Shown here in pieces: positions 1 through 5,401 of a DNA stretch of 5,476 nucleotides. The stretch comes from Chloroflexota bacterium (GTDB lineage: Bacteria > Chloroflexota > UBA11872). The stretch lies in the NCBI GenBank assembly GCA_028875175.1, contig JAPPFO010000246.1, positions 1-5,476 of the forward strand, given 5' to 3'. The notes under the pieces are model-generated. The model was not told where the DNA came from. It ran no database searches and saw nothing but the letters and a program-made list of their open reading frames with translations. Numbering within the stretch: position 1 is the stretch's first letter; each line of letters begins with the position of its first letter. The position numbers and the translations under genes are program-made.

Positions 1-327
1 CCCGTTTGCCGGCGCGGCTTCCTGGACGATCGAGCCGGTCGTTCCCGGATCCGTCGTCGCCACCGCCTCGAACTGGACCGCCCGCGTAACCGTCTTCTCA
101 ACCTGCTGCGCGACGACTCGCTCGACCGGCACCTCCTTGACCACAATCTTCTCGACCGGAACTTCCTTGATCACTGTCCTCTCAACGGCCTGGGAGGCAG
201 CGGCAGCGGGAAACGATGCCGCCACCGGAGCGCGCGCGGCGCTGGCCGTCTCGGACTCACCGCAGGACGCAACCAGCATCGCCGCCAGCGGAATCGCCAA
301 CAGCAGCGTTCGTTTAGGTCCTCGCAT
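1..327 (-). CDS. N-terminal part of a lipoprotein with KEVPVE repeats (runs off left edge)
   Basis: This is an open frame of 109 codons with no stop before the window edge, so the gene is partial at its 3' end. Residues 2-21 form a lipoprotein signal peptide: Arg2, Lys5 and Arg6, then a hydrophobic run, then lipobox V-A-S-C with Cys22 as the predicted lipidated residue. An Ala-rich linker (about 28-48) leads to a decaying ten-residue repeat, with KEVPVE at 54-59 and again at 64-69 and looser V/E/K-rich copies to about 89. The product is expected to be exported and anchored on the outer face of the cytoplasmic membrane. The start is ATG 327; an in-frame GTG lies directly upstream at 330. GAGGGGG at 334-340 is the ribosome-binding site, six bases before the ATG. 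The functional domain lies outside the window. The shared lipobox position, EVPVE linker and leader suggest a paralogue of the DUF4349 lipoprotein upstream, but this linker style also precedes unrelated domains such as solute-binding proteins. Coding is fairly sure; function is unknown. Confidence 0.8.
   Translation of the reverse strand, partial: MRGPKRTLLLAIPLAAMLVASCGESETASAARAPVAASFPAAAASQAVERTVIKEVPVEKIVVKEVPVERVVAQQVEKTVTRAVQFEAVATTDPGTTGSIVQEAAPANG
121..180 (-). repeat. Two 30-bp tandem units encoding the KEVPVE decapeptide
   Basis: Positions 121-150 and 151-180 are direct repeats with a 30-bp period. Their first 24 bases match at 21 positions, and two of the three differences are C/T changes. 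Each unit encodes about ten residues around K-E-V-P-V-E, so the repeat keeps the reading frame and lengthens the linker. A looser relative lies at 1976-1999 in the neighbouring lipoprotein gene, where 12 consecutive bases (CTCGACCGGAAC on the plus strand) match the 151-180 unit. This fits duplication within a flexible stalk of a surface lipoprotein. Confidence 0.7.
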
Positions 328-544
328 CACTCGCCCCCTCACCTAATCGCTCTATCTGTGCCGAGCGTTCACGTCCGAGGCATGAATCCCCGCGCGCGCA
401 ACTCGGTTCTGCGGTTCGCCTTCTGAGAGATGTACGCAGGAAGGCCCGGATTCGTTCCCTGGGTTCCGAACTTCTCTGTCCGAGTTCCAAATGACGGTCG
501 AACAACCGCCCGTCCTCGGCCTCAGTTGCCCGTCGGCGCCCTGG
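328..544. other. Intergenic gap between the two lipoprotein genes
   Basis: The gap is 217 bases between the stop of the DUF4349 lipoprotein and the start of the next lipoprotein. I see no convincing small gene, promoter or terminator in it. Two weak inverted repeats are present: 493-514 with five-base arms (GACGG/CCGTC) and 468-487 with arms GAACT/AGTTC. Neither is followed by a T-run in the transcribed direction. The gap is long enough for a separate promoter, but the two genes could still be co-transcribed. Confidence 0.7.
334..344 (-). promoter_or_regulatory. Ribosome-binding site of the partial lipoprotein gene
   Basis: On the minus strand this reads AGGTGAGGGGG, six bases before ATG 327 and three before GTG 330. 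The spacing favours the ATG. The arrangement nearly copies the one before the DUF4349 lipoprotein, including the GTG-ATG pair. Confidence 0.7.
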
Positions 545-2272
545 TCACTCTCGCCGGCGCTTGATCGCCCTGATTCCCCGCCAGGCCAGCACCCCAACCA
601 CCGCAAACGGCCCCGCCACGATCACCATCACGATCGCCGCATTGGCCAGGAACCGCAGGACGTCCAGTAGCAGGCCCACCGAGTCCCGCGCCGTCGACCC
701 CGGCCCGAACACGTCCCGGCCCGCCACGTCCTCCGGCAGGGCCGTCAGGAACGTCACCACCCGGTTGTCCACGTCGGCCCGGTCCTCGTCGGCCGACTCG
801 ATCGTCGTCTCGGTCTGGAACCGCCCTTCGCTCCGGTCCACCCGCGCCTCATAGAAGACGCCGTGCCCCGACTCGGGCGACAGCCGCGGGAACTCCCACA
901 CCACCGTCCGCGTGCCCTCGTCGTAGCGCCCGCCGCCCTCCGCCCGCACGAACGTCATGCCCTCCGGCAGCCGCTCCGTCAGCCGAACCTCCCGCGCGTC
1001 GCCGTTGCCGTGATTCTGGATATTGAGGTAGTACGTCACGTCCCGCCCCACCGGCACCGACGCCTCGCCTTCCTTGAACACGCTCAGGTCCACGAAGAAC
1101 GGCAGCGTCGCCTCCGCCCGGTCCTCCGCCGGTTCGCGCACGACCCCGCTGGCCGCAATCGTCGCCGTCACCTGCATCGGCGACCCGTCACCCTCCAGCC
1201 GCACCCGCGACCACACATCCTGCGACGAGTTCGCGTCCAGCCGGTCAAACTCCCAGACCACGCTGTGCGAGGCCGCCTCGTACACCCCCTGCGACGACGC
1301 CCACTCGAACACCATCCCCGGCGCCAGCCGGTCCCGCACCACCACATCCCGCAGGTCCACGGTGCCGTGGTTCGCAATCGTGATCGGCAACTCCGTGCTG
1401 CCGTGCATCGCGTAACCCTCGGGCGAGAACCGCTCGATCCGCAGGTCCGGCGCCGGATGCAGCCGCACCGTGATCGTCGCCAGGTCCGTCTGGTTCGCCA
1501 GCAGGTTCAGCTGTCCCTGCAACACCTCGATGCGCGAGCGCACCTCCAGCAACTCCCGCTGCACCTCCAGCGTGTCGCTCACGGTGCGCGCCGTCGCCAG
1601 GATGTCCAGCAGCTGCCGCTCCGTCGCCTGCGCCGTCCGCAGCCGCGCTTCCAGGTCCGTGAACTCCGACGTCACGTCGCGCCCGCCCACGCCCTCGAAC
1701 ACCACCTCGCTCCCCAACTCCCGCACCAGCCGTCGCGCCTCGTCGAACCGCTCCACCGGCACACGCAAAATGACCGTGCTGATCGACCGCGGATCGTCGT
1801 CCCGCACGTCCGCCGAGTCCACAAACGCCTCCGGAATCCCTTCCACCAGCGCCTGCAACTGCCGCACGGCCCCGTCCACGTCCCCCACCACGATCCCAAC
1901 CGTGGCGTCCCGAATCACCCGCCGCGCCGGCGCCGCCTGTTCAGCCTCGGTGACCACCTGCTTCATCGCCGCCGCCTCGACCGGAACCTCCCGCACCACG
2001 ACCTGCGGTGCCGGCGCCGCCGGCGCCTCGGCAACCCGAACCACCGCCCGCTCCGCCGCCATTCCCATCGCCGTGGCCGTATCCCGCGACATCCGCTCGC
2101 CTTGCTCCGACGACTCAGCCATCGCAGCCGGAAGCTCCGGGGCCATTGCCATCGCCGGCGCGGCCATTGACCGCTCCTCGCTCTCGCCGCCAAACGGGAG
2201 TTCCCCGCACGCCGCCAAAACCAGCGCCCCAACCACCAAAGCCGCCACCACCACTCGCAATCGCCTCGGCAT
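545..2272 (-). CDS. Membrane-anchored lipoprotein with DUF4349 and two DUF11-like domains
   Basis: This complete gene encodes 575 residues from ATG 2272; an in-frame GTG at 2275 would add one. Residues 2-21 are a signal peptide ending in lipobox L-A-A-C with Cys22. Residues 30-115 are a Met/Ala/Glu-rich linker containing VVREVPVE (92-99). Residues of about 117-275 match DUF4349: a beta-rich start (RVIRDATVGIVV), RVPVERF (170-176), DVTSEFTDLEARL (199-211), a helical coiled-coil-like stretch (203-260), and the closing strand TDLATITVRL. Two DUF11-like Ig-fold repeats follow at about 278-388 and 394-510. They are offset by 119 residues and share NHG (301, 420) and VVWEF (338, 457). A membrane helix (about 541-564) precedes a basic tail, KRRRE. 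The chain would be lipid-anchored at one end and membrane-spanning at the other, with everything between outside the membrane. The biochemical function of DUF4349 is unknown to me; a cell-envelope role is inference. The DUF11 pair between the DUF4349 domain and the anchor looks unusual. The AGGGAG ribosome-binding site six bases upstream favours the ATG. The gene lies 239 bases downstream of gyrA on the same strand, with no evident functional link. Confidence 0.85.
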   Translation of the reverse strand: MPRRLRVVVAALVVGALVLAACGELPFGGESEERSMAAPAMAMAPELPAAMAESSEQGERMSRDTATAMGMAAERAVVRVAEAPAAPAPQVVVREVPVEAAAMKQVVTEAEQAAPARRVIRDATVGIVVGDVDGAVRQLQALVEGIPEAFVDSADVRDDDPRSISTVILRVPVERFDEARRLVRELGSEVVFEGVGGRDVTSEFTDLEARLRTAQATERQLLDILATARTVSDTLEVQRELLEVRSRIEVLQGQLNLLANQTDLATITVRLHPAPDLRIERFSPEGYAMHGSTELPITIANHGTVDLRDVVVRDRLAPGMVFEWASSQGVYEAASHSVVWEFDRLDANSSQDVWSRVRLEGDGSPMQVTATIAASGVVREPAEDRAEATLPFFVDLSVFKEGEASVPVGRDVTYYLNIQNHGNGDAREVRLTERLPEGMTFVRAEGGGRYDEGTRTVVWEFPRLSPESGHGVFYEARVDRSEGRFQTETTIESADEDRADVDNRVVTFLTALPEDVAGRDVFGPGSTARDSVGLLLDVLRFLANAAIVMVIVAGPFAVVGVLAWRGIRAIKRRRE

Positions 2273-2511
2273 CACGCGCTCCCTACCTCATCCTTCCGGA
2301 CGCGGAAATCTGGGCAACACTCCGCAGCGTCGCCACAAGACCCTCCATTGCAAGACTAACGACGCCCACGCGGCTTCGTTTCGCGGCCAGGGAGAACCCA
2401 CGAGCCGACCCCGCACCAATAACTACGCCACTCAACCGCCAATCGTTCCCTCGCCCCGACCCACTCGTCGACCCGTCGCTGCACGCTCAAGCGGCTGGCC
2501 AGCGCGTCCGT
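2273..2511. other. Intergenic gap between gyrA and the lipoprotein gene
   Basis: The gap is 239 bases. Just downstream of the gyrA stop there is a perfect ten-base palindrome, GCTGGCCAGC, at 2494-2503, and a small CGCT/AGCG hairpin at 2484-2493. No T-run follows either, so an intrinsic terminator is not supported. A 40-codon open frame starting with GTG exists here, but it has no ribosome-binding site or recognisable similarity. I could not place a promoter for the lipoprotein gene with confidence. Confidence 0.7.
2279..2288 (-). promoter_or_regulatory. Ribosome-binding site of the DUF4349 lipoprotein gene
   Basis: On the minus strand this reads AGGTAGGGAG. Its end lies six bases from ATG 2272 but only three from GTG 2275, which is why I chose the ATG start. 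The same AGGT-(A/G)-rich core and six-base spacing precede the next lipoprotein gene. Confidence 0.7.
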
Positions 2512-4974
2512 CTACCCGCCGCCGTTCTCTCCGTCCCGCCCGTCCGCCAACCGCGCCACCCGCAGCAGGTCCACGCCCTCATCCATTCGCATGATGATCA
2601 CCCCGGCCGCCGCCCGCTTGATCGGCCGCACGTTCCCGAGCCCGCAGCGCATCACCTGCCCGTCCGACGACACCAGTGCAATCTCCTCGTTCTCCGCCAG
2701 CAACCGGCGGGCATCCGCCACCTCGCCGGTCTTGTCGCTCAGGTTGATCGCCTTCAGCCCTTGGCCGCCCCGCCCCTGCGGCCGGAACTCGCTCACCGCC
2801 ACCTTCTTGCCGAATCCATTGGACGTCACCAGCAGCACGAACCCGTCGTCCTGCGTCAGGTCCATCGCGGTGACTTCGTCGCCCTCGGCCAGGCGAATCG
2901 CCCGCACGCCTCCGCTCGTCCGCCCGCTGGCCCGAATGTCGTCCAGCGCGAACCGGATCGACATCCCGTTGCGCGTAAAGAACATCGCGTGCGTCTCGTC
3001 CGTCGCCAGCCGCACCCACACCAGCTCGTCATCCTCGTCCAGGTCCATCGCCAGCAGCCCGGTCGTTCGGATCGACACAAACTGCGTCAGCGCGCTCCGC
3101 TTCACTTCACCCTTGCGCGTCCCGAACACCAGGTAATCGCCCGCCTCGAAGTTCGGAATCGCCAGTACCGCCGTCGCCCGTTCGCCCTGCTCGATCGCCA
3201 GCAGGTTGATCAGGTTGTGCCCCTGCGCGTCCCGCCCCTGCTCCGGCAGCTCGTACGCCCGCAGCCGATACACCTTCCCCCGGTTCGTAAAAAACAGCAG
3301 GTGGTCGTGCGTGTTCGCCACCAGGAAATGCTCCACCACCCCGCCCGTCTTGCTACGGAACCCACGGATGCCCTTGCCGCCCCGACCCTGCCGCCGGTAC
3401 GTATTGGCCGGCACCCGCTTCACGTAGCCGCGCGACGACATCGTGATCAGGCAGTCGCGGTCCTCCACCAGGTCTTCCTCGTTGAAGTCGCCCGACGCCT
3501 CGCGTTGGATCTCCGTCTGCCGCTCGTCGCCGAAGCGCTTCACCACCTCGCGCGTCTCGTCGCCGATGATCGCCAGCACCCGCGACTCGTCCGCCAGGAT
3601 GTCCTCCAGGTCCCGGATCGTCGCCCGCACCTCTTCCAACTCCGCCAGGATCTGCTCGCGCTCCAGCCGCACCAGCCGCCGCAGCTGCATGTCCAAAATC
3701 GCGTTCGCCTGGATCTCGGTCAGCCCGAACTCCTGCATCAGTCCGGTCCGAGCCTCCTCCGTGTCGTCCGCGCCCCGGATGATCCTGATCACCTTGTCGA
3801 TATCCGCCAGCGCGATTACATAGCCTTCCAGCAAGTGCTCGCGCGCCTGCGCCTTCTTCAGGTCGAACTCGGTCCGCCGTCGCACCACGTCCTGCCGGTG
3901 CTGCACAAAGAGTTCGACGAACCGACGCAGCGGCAACTGCTCCGGCTGCCCGTCCACCAGCGCCAGGTTGTTGATGCTGAAGGTCGACTGCAGCGCCGTG
4001 TGCTTGTACAGCTGGTTCAGCACCGCCAGCGGCCGCGCGCCGCCGCGCAGCTCCACCACCACCCGCATCCCGTGCCGGTCCGACTCGTCGCGGATATCGC
4101 GCACGCCCTCGATCACCTTGTCCCGCACCAGCGCGGCGATCTTCTCCACCAGCCTGGCCTTGTTCACCAGGTAGGGAATCTCGGAGACCACCAGCGCCAT
4201 CGTCGTGCCGCGCACTTCTTCCACGTTCACCACCGCGCGCACGCTGATCCGCCCGCGCCCCTGCGTATACGCCTGCTCGATCCCCTCCGCCCCCACGATG
4301 ATCCCGCCGGTCGGAAAATCCGGCCCCCGCACGAACCGCATCAGGTCCCGCGAGGTCGCCTCCGGGTTTTCGATGTAGTGGTCGATCGCCCGCCCCACCT
4401 CGCGCAGGTTGTGCGGCGGAATGCTCGTCGCCATCCCCACCGCGATTCCCGTGGACCCGTTGATCAAAAGGTTCGGCACCACCGACGGCAGCACCTCCGG
4501 CATTTCCGCCGTCCCGTCGAAGTTGTCGACGAAATCCACCGTGTCCCGGTCCAGGTCGTCCAGCATCGCGGCCGCGACCTGCGTCAGCCGCGCTTCGGTA
4601 TAGCGCATGGCTGCCGCCGGATCGCCGTCCACCGACCCGAAATTCCCCTGCCCGTCCACCAGCGGATAGCGAATCGAAAACGGCTGCGCCATCCGCACCA
4701 GCGCGTCGTACAGCGCCTGGTCCCCGTGCGGGTGATATTTCCCCATCGTGTCGCCCACTACCCGCGCCGCCTTGCGGAACGCCGCGTTCGGCGTGGCCGA
4801 AATCTCCTCCATCGAGTACAGCAACCGCCGATGCACCGGCTTCAGCCCGTCGCGCACATCCGGAATCGCCCGCGCGACGATCGTGCTCATCGCATAGTCG
4901 ATATACGACGTCTCCATCTCCTCGACAATGTCCACCGCCCGAATCCCGTCGTCCCCCACAAACTCCTCCGTCAC
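2512..4974 (-). CDS. gyrA: DNA gyrase subunit A
   Basis: GyrA is the DNA-cleaving and rejoining subunit of gyrase, the cytoplasmic A2B2 type IIA topoisomerase that introduces negative supercoils using ATP hydrolysed by GyrB. The frame encodes 820 residues, within the usual range. Visible landmarks in order are: SYIDYAMSTIVARAIPDVRDGLKPVHRR-type N-terminus (from 23), winged-helix motif HPHGDQALYD (81-90), VDGQGNFGS (106-114), catalytic Arg124-Tyr125 in RYTEARL, NGSTGIAVGMA (172-182), the tower and C-gate helical region to about 495, then six beta-pinwheel blades (about 506-808). The GyrA box QGRGGKG (529-535; E. coli QRRGGKG) identifies gyrase rather than ParC. Oddities: the position of E. coli Ser83 is Gln86, although the Asp87 equivalent (Asp90) is kept; QGRGGQG at 733-739 resembles a second GyrA box; and the C-terminal tail is short (DGRDGENGGG). 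The start is GTG 4974, giving an N-terminus three residues longer than E. coli by motif offset. No gyrB is in the window. Identity is near certain. Confidence 0.98.
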   Translation of the reverse strand: MTEEFVGDDGIRAVDIVEEMETSYIDYAMSTIVARAIPDVRDGLKPVHRRLLYSMEEISATPNAAFRKAARVVGDTMGKYHPHGDQALYDALVRMAQPFSIRYPLVDGQGNFGSVDGDPAAAMRYTEARLTQVAAAMLDDLDRDTVDFVDNFDGTAEMPEVLPSVVPNLLINGSTGIAVGMATSIPPHNLREVGRAIDHYIENPEATSRDLMRFVRGPDFPTGGIIVGAEGIEQAYTQGRGRISVRAVVNVEEVRGTTMALVVSEIPYLVNKARLVEKIAALVRDKVIEGVRDIRDESDRHGMRVVVELRGGARPLAVLNQLYKHTALQSTFSINNLALVDGQPEQLPLRRFVELFVQHRQDVVRRRTEFDLKKAQAREHLLEGYVIALADIDKVIRIIRGADDTEEARTGLMQEFGLTEIQANAILDMQLRRLVRLEREQILAELEEVRATIRDLEDILADESRVLAIIGDETREVVKRFGDERQTEIQREASGDFNEEDLVEDRDCLITMSSRGYVKRVPANTYRRQGRGGKGIRGFRSKTGGVVEHFLVANTHDHLLFFTNRGKVYRLRAYELPEQGRDAQGHNLINLLAIEQGERATAVLAIPNFEAGDYLVFGTRKGEVKRSALTQFVSIRTTGLLAMDLDEDDELVWVRLATDETHAMFFTRNGMSIRFALDDIRASGRTSGGVRAIRLAEGDEVTAMDLTQDDGFVLLVTSNGFGKKVAVSEFRPQGRGGQGLKAINLSDKTGEVADARRLLAENEEIALVSSDGQVMRCGLGNVRPIKRAAAGVIIMRMDEGVDLLRVARLADGRDGENGGG

Positions 4975-4975
4975 G

Positions 4976-4993
4976 CCCCTCCACTCCCCTCTC
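4976..4993 (-). promoter_or_regulatory. Purine-rich ribosome-binding region of gyrA
   Basis: On the minus strand two Shine-Dalgarno-like stretches precede the GTG start at 4974. GGAGGGG (4976-4982) is very close, with GGAGG ending only three bases from the start codon. AGGGGAG (4984-4990, within a longer GA run to 4993) lies nine bases away and is the better-spaced candidate. The pair supports the GTG start, which also agrees with the conserved N-terminal length of the family. Confidence 0.65.
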
Positions 4994-5012
4994 TGGAACT
5001 GATTAGTCTTGC

Positions 5013-5039
5013 GTGCTCACGACCCCGATAGGCGAGCAC
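5013..5039. repeat. Inverted repeat in the gyrA leader (GTGCTC/GAGCAC)
   Basis: Six-base arms at 5013-5018 and 5034-5039 are separated by 15 bases, centred about 50 bases upstream of the gyrA start. It could be an operator or a weak hairpin in the leader. Arms this short occur by chance in GC-rich DNA, so support is low. Confidence 0.2.
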
Positions 5040-5073
5040 CTGCGTGCGGAGACATGAACCTCGAGTGGCGACC

Positions 5074-5121
5074 CCTCTTCCTCCCTCTCCCTTGAGGGAG
5101 AGGGCTGGGGTGAGGGTGGCT
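5074..5121 (+). repeat. REP-like palindromic repeat, copy 1
   Basis: This is a 48-base unit made of a left box (CCTCTTCCTC), a perfect hairpin at 5083-5104 with ten-base arms CCCTCTCCCT/AGGGAGAGGG around TG, and a right box CTGGGGTGAGGGTGGCT. It matches copy 2 at 47 of 48 positions. Neither strand has a T-run after the hairpin, so it is a dispersed palindrome rather than an intrinsic terminator. The orientation given is nominal. Confidence 0.85.
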
Positions 5122-5173
5122 GCCGCCCCCAGCAACCACGCAAAGTCAGTGGCACCCCACTCCGGAAGTCCTG

Positions 5174-5212
5174 CTCTTATCCCTTGCTCGTGGCAGAGGG
5201 TCGGGGTGAGGC
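5174..5212 (+). repeat. REP-like repeat, copy 3 (diverged subtype)
   Basis: This unit keeps the left CTCTT box (5174-5178), a CCCTTG stretch, and the right box GAGGGTCGGGGTGAGG (5196-5211). The hairpin is imperfect, with TCGTGGC in place of the TTGAGGG centre. It lies midway between the near-identical copies 1 and 2 and has the same orientation. It looks like an older or different subtype of the same family. Confidence 0.6.
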
Positions 5213-5247
5213 GTCGTCCGCGCACCCTCCTCGTCGCCAAGAGGACG

Positions 5248-5295
5248 CCTCTTGCTCCCTCTCCCTTGAGGGAGAGGGCTGGGGTGAGGGTGGCT
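5248..5295 (+). repeat. REP-like palindromic repeat, copy 2
   Basis: This 48-base unit differs from copy 1 only at 5254 (G instead of C at 5080). The ten-base-arm hairpin is at 5257-5278 and the GGGGTGAGGG right box follows at 5281-5290. It lies exactly 174 bases from copy 1 in the same orientation. The near identity, against the diverged units around it, suggests recent copying or gene conversion. Confidence 0.85.
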
Positions 5296-5344
5296 CGCCC
5301 CCTACCGCCCACGCCCAGACAGGGCAACCAACGCTCCCGTGCCG

Positions 5345-5390
5345 CTCTTCCTCCCTCGCCCAGGGAAGCACCAGCGTCGGTCGCGAGGGA
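5345..5390 (+). repeat. REP-like repeat, copy 4 (long-loop variant)
   Basis: The first 13 bases, CTCTTCCTCCCTC, are identical to the left part of copy 1 (5075-5087). Here the palindrome has eight-base arms TCCCTCGC (5352-5359) and GCGAGGGA (5383-5390) around a 23-base loop, and the GGTGAGGG right box is missing. It is preceded by GCCG, as copy 5 is. Confidence 0.6.
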
Positions 5391-5401
5391 ATCTTCAGGC
5401 C

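Noticed and set aside
493..514. Hairpin GACGG/CCGTC downstream of the DUF4349 lipoprotein stop as a terminator
   Set aside because: The stem is only five bases with a 12-base loop, and only ATTT follows on the transcribed strand; this is too weak to call.
314..606. Minus-strand frames of 63 and 84 codons across the gap between the lipoprotein genes
   Set aside because: They overlap the real stop or start in other phases and have no ribosome-binding site or recognisable similarity.
2484..2503. CGCT/AGCG and GCTGGCCAGC palindromes after gyrA as a terminator
   Set aside because: They are short arms with no T-run in the direction of transcription, and expected by chance in GC-rich DNA.
863..2594. 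Plus-strand open frames of 435 and 374 codons antisense to the DUF4349 lipoprotein
   Set aside because: They have biased, low-complexity composition (Arg/His/Pro or Ser/Thr/Arg) and no recognisable domain. They mirror the codon bias of the real minus-strand gene.
3353..4984. A 543-codon minus-strand frame overlapping gyrA in another phase
   Set aside because: It is a Gly/Ala/Arg-rich shadow with no motifs. The gyrA frame carries every conserved residue.
2008..5031. A 1007-codon plus-strand open frame antisense to gyrA
   Set aside because: Its product is rich in Arg, His, Pro and Gln and has no family motif. It stays open because the GC-rich gyrA lacks the codons that create antisense stops. 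gyrA itself is unmistakable.
4995..5070. A sigma-70 promoter for gyrA, for example with TAATCA as a -10 box
   Set aside because: No acceptable -35 element lies at 16-18 bases from any -10-like hexamer, so I could not support it.
5083..5104. The strong hairpin of repeat copy 1 (and copy 2) as an intrinsic terminator
   Set aside because: No T-run follows on either strand, and the conserved flanking boxes and multiple copies point to a dispersed repeat.
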